Assembly: GCF_000143415.4 (NCBI RefSeq)
Contig: NW_003314296.1
Span: 186,001-250,000 of the forward strand
Direction of reading: 5' to 3'
Source: Selaginella moellendorffii
Taxonomy: Eukaryota > Streptophyta > Lycopodiopsida > Selaginellales > Selaginellaceae
Length of the DNA: 64,000 bases
The notes beneath the pieces are model-generated. The model did not search any database and had not been told where the DNA came from. It saw nothing but the letters and a program-made list of their open reading frames with translations. The translations under genes and the position numbers were made by a program. Shown piece by piece: positions 50,226-60,010 of this stretch. Position 1 is the first letter of the stretch. Every line of letters begins with the position of its first letter.

Positions 50226-50951
50226 ATTGATTTGAGAGAAAAATAGAAACAGATAGAATTTCTTTATTTAGCTGAACATCTGCCATTTTTGGAAATACAA
50301 GATGCTTTGGAATATCCAATCATGCATGGTATAAATATAGCGAGGGTATTAAATGATATCCCAATCATGATCTTTCTTTTGGATTTCGCGTGCATGCAGT
50401 CCGAGGAATGATGACGTTGCGGATTTCTTTTGGATTTTGCGTGCTTGCATGCGCGCGGCAATCCAGAAATTAATGGTGGCGCCCAAGTCCGAGGAATGAT
50501 GACGTGGCGGGATTACCAACCGTTGTGACATTTCGCGCGTGTGAGGTTAGGTTTTGCATTTTGCTTTGTACTCGCGCTCGCACACTCGCGCTCGCGCTCA
50601 CATCACACTCGCGCTCCCGCTCGCATCGCGCTCCCACTCGCGATCACGCTCACTTCTCTACAGGTTTCTCGTGTGCATCGGTGTCCACTCGCGCTTGCAT
50701 CACACTCGCGCTCGCATCGCGCTCGTGTGCATCGGCATCCACTTCAAGACACACCCAGTTTGTAACTTCGCCGCCAACTCCGCCGCCCACTCCACCACCC
50801 ACACGCAGCCCACTTGGCGTCCCGGGAGATTTCAGCACCACTCTCCAACTGTAAGTGGCAGAGTAGCCTTGCTGCTACGATCCGCTGCACACACAGTGCA
50901 CATTCGCCAGCGAGTCCGGCCTCGATTGTCACGGCCTCCATTCGGCTTCAA

Positions 50952-53900
50952 ATGGTAAGTCTTTTAGACCAAGTAGAAAATAGCATGAGGCCACATGCCA
51001 TTCAGTAGCAACATTGGCATGCACCGATTGGGCTCTCGAGTGCAGTCCGGTTACAGATGGCGTGTAGCCTCACGCCATCTTAGGATGCAGCCTCAAGACA
51101 TCTGATGCAGTGGTGAATGGCGTGTGGCCTCACGTTATTTCCAGCTGCTAGCTTTTCATCTGTCAGCTCTAATTGTTGTGCATTTTTAAACAGGCGAGGA
51201 ATTGCGTTCTTCTTCCAGCCACTGTCAATGTGGATGCAGAGAAGGGGGAGGAGCTCACCAGTTGGACTTTCGGGATGGAAGGCGAGGATCTGATGCTGTA
51301 CAACACAGATGGTGGGAGAAAAGAATGCATGGGGATCCTCATCCAAGTGACAGACACTCCATGCAGTTCCATGCAAGAATATGGACTGGCACTTGTGGTA
51401 GAGACAGCGTCCGCCTTCAAGATCCACCTTGCACATCCTAGCGGCTTCCCGGAGGGGGGCAGCGGCTATGAGGAATTCCTAGAGGGAGCTAGGGAGAGGT
51501 TGTCCAGGAGGCCCACAATTTCAAAGACGCTGCGGGTCTATGAAGATCACATGGAATCCACGGACCTCACCTACGGCGATGTTCAAAAACTATATTCCAA
51601 CATTGAGCCGTTGAGAGTGCCTCCAGTTTGCGAAGCGAAGGGGAAGGGGGTCGATCTGGAAACTACCCCGAAGCAGAAAAGGGTGGTCAAGCTCAAGCCG
51701 ACGTCCGACTCTGCTGCTCCAAAAAAGAAGCTACTCGGTGATGCCATTGCCTCGGGTTCGAACACTACACCCACCAAAAAGAAGAGCCGCAAAGAGCAGA
51801 AAGAGCAAGAAGAGGCAGCAAAAATCGTCGCAGATAATAGTACTTGTTACTATTCCAACAAAGTATATACAATCAACGTGAGCCGTATCGAGATCCAAAG
51901 CAAATACAACCACAGGCTAGTATCTGATGAGTGGGTGGAGAAACTGAAGCAGAAGATGCTGGCAAGTCCAGTAACACCCGACATCGCAGACGTGATCCCC
52001 TACTACCGAACAATGAAGGGCGAGACGAGGTTTCCAGACTTGATCAATAGGAAGGTGTTGGACGATCAGAACATCCGGTTCTATGCCGTCTCCGGGCAGC
52101 ATTCTAGCTTGGCGATGCAACAGATAGTTGTGGATATTATGGTGGGCGAGGAGGTGAAGAAAGTCTTCAAGACAAGAGTTGTCCGCCTGATAAAAGGCAA
52201 CTCGCCCCTCCGATCTATCATATACATCTCCCACGCGCAGAATGTCAAGCAAGAAACGTGCTACAAATCGGGTCTGCACGAGACATTGGCACGAACACGG
52301 AAGCTCTGGGTTCAACTGAAGAAGCCACAAAAACCAGGACAAGGACGTGCACTAGCAACTAGCGCCTGGCAGGTAAGCCTCGTTGCATGTGGCATAGCAT
52401 GTGGCCTCACGCCATTTCCATTGCAGGAATTCTCGAGTCTTCTCTCGAAAACACTGGGGGTCAATGACACACTCAGCATCCATAACATTCTACTCGCGAC
52501 AAAAGTTGTTTTTGACAAATGGGTAGATGTGCTAAGGAGGTACCATGACGGGGAAGTGCTAAAACTCAATGGGTGTGGAGNNNNNNNNNNNNNNNNNNNN
52601 NNNNNNNNNNNNNNNNNNNNNNNNNNNNNNNNNNNNNNNNNNNNNNNNNNNNNNNNNNNNNNNNNNNNNNNNNNNNNNNNNNNNNNNNNNNNNNNNNNNN
52701 NNNNNNNNNNNNNNNNNNNNNNNNNNNNNNNNNNNNNNNNNNNNNNNNNNNNNNNNNNNNNNNNNNNNNNNNNNNNNNNGGATCTTCGAGCAAGTGGCCG
52801 TGGCGAGGGTGAGCATCGACACCACGCAAGAGATGATGGAAGAGCTGGACTTGTCAAATGAAGATATCGACGAGTACGTGAAGGGGGCCCCCAAGTTCAT
52901 CGATCTGCTGCGGGATGCCACGAAAAGTAAAGCTGAGAAGTTGGATCAGTATCCAAATTTCATTAAGAGGGATGTCGACCGCCGGCTTCAGAAACAGCTC
53001 GACCCCGCAGCAGAGGCCTATCGAGAACCTTACCGGGTATACGTGAATTCAGATGAGGATCAAAGGTGGAGGAGCATCGTTTCCCGCGGAGATGAGCAGG
53101 TCAAGAACATCTTTTGTGTGATGGACTTCACAAACGAGGAGATCACTCATGCAGACGAAGTCAGCTCCATCATTGACTTAATGGTGGGACTTGCGGAGGT
53201 GGAATCTTCAGTCCACTATATGATCTACGACTCCGAATCCTATCACAAGTTCTAGAAGGCCTTGAACGAGGTGAAGGCTCGGTTGAAAGGCAAGGAGGTG
53301 CGGGAGATCCATGGGATAATGGCTAAGAAGAAGATACCGACGAATGTCCGCATCTTCACAGTCGCCCTTGTTATTGGTCCTGCAGCAGAGTGGGACTGGA
53401 GTGACTTCCCAGCTTCGTTCAACAAAGCCGATCGAATTGATCTGAGGGAGGTCAATTTACCCGTGCCTGAGGAACTGAAGACGGCTATGGAGCTTTCGAA
53501 TCCAAAGAAAGCTCCAGGTGCAGCATGGGAAATGCTCAGCTGGGTCTTCAACGCAATAGCGGGTGACTCCAAGGGCAAATGCGTTGTCGAGTACAACTGC
53601 GGCGGACTATTCTTTCGAGCCGCACTACTCAAGGGTGTCCCGTGTGTTGCGGTGACAAACTCCATTGAAGAGGTGACTTCAATGGAGCATATAATTACAG
53701 TTGCCAAAGAAAAACAGTATCTTCTCTACGAACCTGGTGAGTACGCACTTTAAGTTTAAATGTTATCTCACAAGCTCTGTATGCAGGAGCGTGGCCACCC
53801 CCAGATGCTGAAACGGCGTTAACAGCTACTGATGTTAGGCCGAGGTCACAACCTGCACAAGGTAAGGTCACATGAGGCCTCACGCCATTTTGATTATAGA

Positions 53901-56558
53901 TCGTTGTGAATATTCAGACACGAGGACTGAAAAGCGCACTGGTGGCGCGTCGAAGAAGGACAAACAGACAAGCAATAGGAAAAAAGGAGGTACAAATTAT
54001 ATTTGCAATGGCGTGTGGTCTCATGCCATTCCTTGCAGGAGACACTTCTTCAAAGGCAAAACAGGCAAGCACCAGCCAAGCTCAAACTGACAGTGGTCAT
54101 AAAAAGCGAAAGCACGTTGGACAGTCATCGGGATCAGAGGCGTTTGATTCGAAAAGGAAGAAGGGCAACGAAAAGATGATAGGTAATGCCTCGCGGTTAT
54201 GGCGTGTGTGCTCATGCCATTCATTGCAGATCAAGGGCTGAGTGAAAGGAGCCAGTCACCACCTTCTGACTCAGATTCCTATGGCGGACTCCCCTTCCCC
54301 AATCTCAATGGAGAGGTACAATGGATGAGGGATGCTTTTCAAGTCAGGGCCACGTTTTTCTCATCTCGTCGTCTTCGAAGGGTGCAAGAACGTGCAGAAA
54401 CCATGTTAAGACAGTCGGGTGAGGATACGGTCCTAGGTCACGCACTAAAACAGGCTATGGATGTCTTGTATTTTGAGATGGAGACTCGGCCAGATGATTT
54501 TTCCAAGATGGTCCTGGAAAAACAAGCAATCCAGCCTGAGCAGCCTATGGAAGAAATGCAAGAGGGGGATGAGGAGCCAGAGAAAGATAATGAGCAGGAA
54601 GAGCAGAAGGACGAAGAGGAGGACAAAGAAGAGGAGGACGAAGAAGAGGAGGACGAAGAAGAGGAGGACGAAGAGGACTTGGATGGTCCTCACAATGGTG
54701 ACGATCACAATAACGACGATGACGATGATGACGATGATGGCCAGCCTGAGGTGGCCAAAGAGCAGCGGAGGAAGGTCATACAAGACAAACCATCAGGTAA
54801 ATAATAGTACATCCATTCCTAACCTTTTACCATTTCTAACATTGTCCATGTAGGTCGCAGAAGAAATGGTAAGTAGAGATTATTCAGTTGAATTAAGATA
54901 CAAACTCTAGCCTTTAGTGTCGAGGAAGGATAGTGCCAAGCAAGGGTCGAAACGTATGTCCAATCCTTCAGAATCAGTAGTGCGCCCAAGTGATATCGGT
55001 CTTAGTTCCTCAATAGCAGTTGATGGTAAATACAGTATAGTCGATTCAATGTGCTAATGAGTTTGTTTTTAGTAGCACGGGAGGATACCATCTCAATCGA
55101 AGGGAGATATTTGGACATGCATATAGATCCGCCAGTGGACTCTACTTGCCTGCAAGAGTCATCAGAGCTGGTGGAGGCTACTATCCATATCAACGCCAAG
55201 CAAGCTGACCACGCTCCACTTGATGCTGCCCATACCACTGAGTCAATCTTATCCACGTATCCAACTGACGGTGACCAGGCGCCATTGGACCCGCATGAGG
55301 CCGCCCCAGCCGCCGAGCCGGTCGTATCCTCATTTCCAACGTGTGCCCAATCGTCTGACTACGCGCCGTTGGAACCTCCCTACACCGCCCCTGCTGCCTG
55401 TTCGGTCATGTCCACTTTGCCAACGGAGGCACCAGCTGAAATGGCGTGTGATCACACGCCATCGGAACCACCCCATGCCACTGTTGAGCTAGTTGTACCA
55501 GAGTCTACAGCTGAAATGGCATGTGCCCACACGCCATCGGATGCGATTGACCCCACATTGCAGAGGAGAGTATTTCCGCCCTTCACGTTTCCTCGACCAA
55601 AACCCTCTGAACGACCATCGGGAGCACCATTCGCTAATATTGTAGATGGTAAAATTGACTTGTACCATTTTTTATGCTAACGCATTTCATTTCAGAGTCA
55701 CGGCGAAAGTACTGTATCGTTTTTGATCTGAACGGTGTCCTTTTCTCCCATGAGCGTGGCTCGTCCTCGAATGTCACTGCACCCTCCAAAGCCTGCGGTC
55801 GCAAGTTGGTCAAAAGAGACAGATTCACATTAATCACACGGGAGAAACTGCGGGATCTAATAATGACCATGCGACACTTAAAACAGAGGGCCGGGTTCAA
55901 TTTGCAATTGGGAGTTTGGACATCCATGATGCGCCACAATGCATTAATGTTGCTACAGATGATGCACGATCAGACGCGAGTAATATTACCATTTGACTTT
56001 CTCCTAACGCAGGAGGATTGCTTGACTATGGTCCATGTGAGGGGTAGCAAGCCCATCTTCGTCAAGGCAGAGGCTGTAGTGATGAACCGGACTGCTAGGT
56101 CAAGTGAAATCCTCATCATCGATGACTCGCCGATTAAAACTGCAGCGAACACGCACACATATACAGTGCACCCCATCTCTTGCAGTATGGAAACTAGGGA
56201 GAAGAAACCGTATGTTCTGGGGGACCTTGCAAAACGGCTTGAAGCGATGGTGATAGAGAACCGGCCAGTCCAGGAGGTGGCTGCAGAAATCAACCAAATG
56301 GCAGATGGAACGGTATATCAGAAGCCATTTGATCGGACAGACACCAGTCATCATTTATGGCATGTATATTGTCTAGCCAAGCACTATCCGCATCTCCATA
56401 ATCTGCTCAACCGGATGGGTTCTTCGACCACTGAACATGAGCGTGGACGTATTAGAGAAGAGATGGCATTACTATTGGGTTTAAATCCTGATAGTGTGGA
56501 GAGTGATGAAATTCCAAGATTATTGTATAGGCGTTGGAGGCAAAAAATAACAGTCTGA
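50952..56558 (+). CDS. ParB-like / methyltransferase-like / FCP1-like fusion protein of the transposon
   Basis: Eleven coding exons: 50,952-50,954 (Met only), 51,194-52,372, 52,427-53,736 (contains the N gap), 53,787-53,861, 53,900-53,989, 54,039-54,182, 54,230-54,796, 54,854-54,868, 54,918-55,025, 55,073-55,648, 55,696-56,558. Every junction from exon 3 on is phase 1 and stays in frame; over 1,570 residues are visible. Residues about 225-355 resemble ParB/Srx (RLVSDEWVEKLKQKM; FYAVSGQHSSLAMQ). After the gap, VALVIGPAAEW and CVVEYNCGGLFFRAALLKG sit where ParB-linked DNA methyltransferases have (T/S)DPPY and FCGSGT...AALKLG, so catalytic residues look lost. A Lys-rich then Asp/Glu-rich linker and a proline-rich repeat lead to an FCP1/NIF-type HAD domain (DLNGVL at 55,725; LGVWTSM; IIDDSP at 56,115). 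One in-frame TAG at 53,253-53,255. Confidence 0.75.
50980..51138. repeat. three palindromes in the first intron of the fusion gene
   Basis: Copies at 50,980-51,001, 51,057-51,078 and 51,117-51,138, all within the 239-bp intron that directly follows the start codon. Confidence 0.85.
52394..52415. repeat. palindrome in a 54-bp intron
   Basis: Arms ATAGCATG and CACGCCAT, centre TGGCCT; intron 52,373-52,426, which is itself in frame and stop-free. Confidence 0.85.
52581..52779. other. assembly gap (N run)
   Basis: 199 undetermined bases inside exon 3 of the fusion gene. The frame differs on the two sides, so the gap length is nominal or the gap hides an intron. Confidence 0.99.
53867..54220. 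repeat. three palindromes, one in each of three consecutive tiny introns
   Basis: 53,867-53,888 in a 38-bp intron (53,862-53,899), 54,008-54,029 in a 49-bp intron (53,990-54,038) and 54,199-54,220 in a 47-bp intron (54,183-54,229). Confidence 0.85.
55190..55560 (+). repeat. imperfect protein-level tandem repeat with two coding palindromes
   Basis: Exon 10 encodes a recurring pattern (DHAPLDAAH; DQAPLDPHEAAPAAE; DYAPLEPPYTAPAA; DHTPSEPPHATVE; AHTPSDAID). The last two units contain palindromes at 55,441-55,462 (centre TGATCA, fully symmetric) and 55,516-55,537, read as EMACDHTPS and EMACAHTPS. Confidence 0.75.
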
Positions 56559-56569
56559 GATGGCATGTA

Positions 56570-56895
56570 TTTATTTAAAAATGTAACTTATTATGGCATG
56601 GGGTTCCATGCCATTGTATTAATATTAAAAGACAATTCTTTGAGAGGATTTGCATTATACTAGAAGTGTTACAGCATGTTATTGGAAGTCTACGAAGTTG
56701 TTTTATTAATAAGGGGAAAGTAAAGATTGAATGGGGACTTGGGCTCCACCTAGACTCGGAGCAACTGAGCCAATATTAAAAGGATGGAAAGAAATTGAAC
56801 GACGATGACAAGGAGAAGAGAGAGGTGAAGCAGTGAGAAGTGATTGAGTAGACATTTCCTTGTTTAAAATAAAATGGCATGTGCCTCAATGCAGT
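56570..56895. repeat. 22-bp palindromes, right subterminal group
   Basis: A clear copy at 56,593-56,614 (centre GGGTTC), a half copy at 56,570-56,577 and a degraded copy at 56,874-56,895. Confidence 0.8.
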
Positions 56896-56965
56896 TGAAT
56901 TTTGTTATATTTATATACTATATAAAGGTTTGGAAACCTTATTTTACAAGTGGGATAATGACAAT

Positions 56966-56989
56966 TCCCACTTTAACGAAATAGAGCTT
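56966..56989 (-). repeat. right terminal inverted repeat
   Basis: 24 bp, reverse complement of the left end, followed by AGTT. Confidence 0.9.
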
Positions 56990-56993
56990 AGTT

Positions 56994-58349
56994 ACACTTA
57001 AACTATTGTATCACTACAATGTTGTCTTTTGGAGACATGTGGGAAACTCACACAAATGCCAAGTATCATCCCAAGAGTGATAGGTAGTAATCACCATAAA
57101 ATGATCAAGCCAATAGTACACATCATCCTTAGGATTCTGATAGAAGAACTCTAGTCGAACATGAGAATTGGCAGTAAAAGTAGGAGGAGTTGTACCATGC
57201 ACCATAAATGCCATTATTAATTGAGTTTGATTGTTTAACTACAACCATAAAGCATTAAGCAATTGCACCAACTACTACTTCAAAGTTAAAGCTATTGCTC
57301 TACCATAAAGATGAACAAAAAGAGAAAGAGAAGAAACTAAAAAAGCTATAAAGAAAGTGAGAGTTTTTATTATATAAAAGCTAGATTTAGCCAAAAAACC
57401 CTAGCTTTATATATGAGTGAGTGGTATAGATTGAAACTAATCTAACAGTTATTAAAATCCCACTACACTAGTATTAGTATATGGCATTCTAGACATACAC
57501 TTGAATTTCACAAATATAAATTTTATATTAATACATAAATTACTTTTATAGAGGCTTTCTCAATAATAATGAATTGGGTTACACTAATGTTTTTTTGGTG
57601 TTTTAATCATAGTTAGAAATTTATATACTTATTTATTTAAATAATATAATGACATATGCAAAGATGATATAAATTATTATTAATTAAAAAAAATTATATA
57701 TTGATTAAATTTAAGAATATAAGAAAATACAATTTTTAGGTTTATTTAACAAATTCTATGATGCAATTTACAGTATGAAGCTTAGGTAGCAATGTGATAA
57801 TAACTATCTCAAGGATTACAAGCAATCTTCGGTGAAAAAGGGATTATTAATCATGTTGATGGAGCCTTGAGAAGCTTAAGTAGCAAGAGTATAACTCTTA
57901 GCATTCCTAATGGCAACTGTATACATACTATCAATAATTGTAGAAGTTGTTCATAACCATCTTGAGTCTTGACCATACTGCTATAGGACTTGCTGTTATA
58001 GGTATGCTAGCCATTGCTCAAGATGGAGAGTTAAACACCTCAATTGAATGTTTATGAGCTTTGTAGTGAGAGAAAAATACGAGGGGATGGATGGTATAAC
58101 ATTTAGCAAGCATAAGACTTTTAGCTTCTTGAATATCTTGTCTTGTATCTACTACTATTGCTAGATGAGTTTTTGATATTGCACTAAAGTTTTATCTAGA
58201 GTTTGAAAAGTAACTTATCCTTTATTTTTAAAGCTTCCACTCAATTCATAAGTTGGTTAAGTGATGTTGGGAGTAGTTATGAGAGAATCCCTAACTATAG
58301 TCATGCTAAGTTCTACTAATATATCTTGTTCAACCCACTCAATATGCTT
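56994..58349. other. AT-rich dispersed-repeat DNA, no gene recognised
   Basis: Contains sequence similar to 13,370-13,460 (TATATGGCATT(C/G)TAG...CTTGAAT), and a 22-bp string (AATAATGAATTGGGTTACACTA) at about 57,567 that recurs near 63,499. Confidence 0.4.
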
Positions 58350-60010
58350 GTAAATGATTAAATTTTCCATTATACTTTAATCACTTAATCATGCTTTTGA
58401 CCATTTGAAAGAATCCCATTCATAACCTCTATAAATCTTTATTTTGACTTGGGGAACTTGCTAGGTTCTAGAGGTGATCTCAAACCCACACTAATAGAGC
58501 ATTTTGTTCAAGTGTTCCATATGTTCAATTTCACTTTAGACACCTAAAGTGTAACATATGTGGTTTTCATGATTTACCATAAGATTACCATAGAGTGGAA
58601 TTATAACCTTTGGACACATGAGCCAATGGTAGTGGAGCGAAACCCAAGTTTCAAAGCTTTAGGCCACTAAACAAAGGGATGAACTAAACTCTTAAATATG
58701 TAGCCAAAAAGTGAAATACAGGAGAGTATTAAATGACTCCTAAGTGTACAATCTAAGGAGTGAAGAAACAAGAGCATGAAGTAACATTGGAATAGTCATA
58801 GAGCATTTAACATTCTAATATTAAAACCAACACTTAAAATGGAGCCAAACAAAGCTAGATTTTGGCACTATTTCACCATATTGATGGCCTAATGCAAGGA
58901 TATAAATACTCCACTAGCTAATATAGTATAGAGTTTGGGTTTAAACGCAAGGCAGACATAAAATACACAACTAAAACTAAGTTATACCTTAAGTTGGTTG
59001 GCTATGCCTACCCATTATCCCTACTATACATTTGGAACCCCCCTGAGGAACACACACTTTAAGCTTTCACCCTAATCCCACAAGTTAGTTTTTGAGATAA
59101 TCATGAAAACTTATTAAATATAAAATGGTGCTAAATTGCAGATGCCAGAACAACACTATTCTATTCAAGACAATCTTTATATTCTATAAATATGTTTAAC
59201 TAGTAAATTTAGACACTTTCTATAAATAACCAAAGGGACCAAATGGAACTAATATATTTGACAAATATGATAAGTTATTATATAGTGATTTGAGGGATTG
59301 GTTTCAATATGCAAAGGTTCTTAACAAGCCAATACAAAACAAAGCAAAAGAGAATTAAAAGCTAAGCTAAGTATACTCAATAAGAAACACATAAGAGTTC
59401 CTACTTTATATTTATCTAGTTAAGTATAGATGCTAAGCATAATTTACTAACACATAAACAAGAAAGACTGAAAAGGGAAGTAACAATACTAATTTTCTAT
59501 CGTCATGGTAGTAAAGAAAGAATATTCAAAAAGATTTGCCAATATGTAACTTTTAATACCCACAATCACATTCATAACACAAAAGTACTATCAAAATGCC
59601 AACCTTTAACACTAAAGCCATAGTCATTCTTACTATCTTATTGGTAGTCAATGACCACTTATACAAAAGTCCTACCTCTTCAAAATTAAACTATCCATCT
59701 TTGAATGATTATTTTATTACCACACTTTAATATCTTTAGAATGCCCTAAAACATAAAGAACACCATCCCTTAATATTCTTCTTTTTTATACATATAAAAT
59801 CTTTCTTTGTCCATAGCAATGCTCACCAATACCATTACTGAATTAGAGCTTGAAGCCCATCCACTAAATCTCACTAACCTTCCTTAAATACTAAGCCTTT
59901 TTTTTTATATGGTTAAGAACTTTGGGATAACATTTTGAAACATTATGACCCAAAAACTTTGTGGGTACTCCCCCCACCTTCCACGACTAAGATGCCCCAT
60001 CCATATGAGG
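58350..60010 (-). mobile_element. degenerate family A LTR split by a family B LTR
   Basis: 58,350-58,549 and 59,580-60,010 match successive parts of the minus-strand family A LTR (compare 25,750-25,960 and 25,965-26,400). Between them lies a family B LTR. Both are strongly diverged, so this is an old nest. Confidence 0.55.
58550..59579 (-). repeat. solo family B LTR, degraded
   Basis: The reverse complement shows the family B order: AAAGTTACATATTGG near the start, the G-tract module (59,015-59,085), and an end like CATATGTTACA. Flanks are similar (CTAAAG and CAAAAG), compatible with a target duplication. Confidence 0.55.

Larger units (their letters stand above)
48027..50951. promoter_or_regulatory. 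divergent control region between the two transposon genes
   Basis: 2.9 kb between the start codons. It holds palindromes at 48,109-48,130, 48,179-48,200, 48,277-48,298, 48,964-48,985, 49,828-49,849, 49,907-49,928, 50,066-50,087 and 50,201-50,222 plus a variant at 48,889-48,913, GC-rich CGCTCG repeats (48,400-48,600 and 50,570-50,735), a telomere-type tract, and repeated 100-bp modules. The right part probably contains non-coding 5' exons of the fusion gene (donor-like GTAAGTG at about 50,851). Confidence 0.5.
43752..56989. mobile_element. 13.2-kb TIR DNA transposon with two large genes
   Basis: Perfect 24-bp inverted ends (43,752-43,775 and 56,966-56,989, beginning AAGCTCTATTTCG) are flanked by AGTT on both sides. 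Between them lie a minus-strand DUF7869-type transposase gene, a divergent plus-strand gene for a ParB-like/methyltransferase-like/FCP1-like fusion protein, a possible small acidic-protein gene, an internal telomere-repeat tract, and about 25 copies of one 22-bp palindrome found nowhere else in the window. Intact ends and long frames suggest recent activity. One TAG codon and an assembly gap affect the fusion gene. Confidence 0.88.

Noticed and set aside
50504-50958. Arg/Ser-rich frames resembling an RS-domain protein
   Set aside because: They come from a CGCTCG-type simple repeat in the 5' region; the real start of the fusion gene is at 50,952 and the repeat reads in several frames.
54445-54783. 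Minus-strand hydrophobic frame rich in Leu/Val/Phe
   Set aside because: It is the mirror of the acidic GAG/GAC repeat in exon 7 of the fusion gene.
43978-56895. CRISPR-like array
   Set aside because: Palindromes are irregularly spaced over 13 kb with no unique equal-sized spacers, and this is a plant genome.
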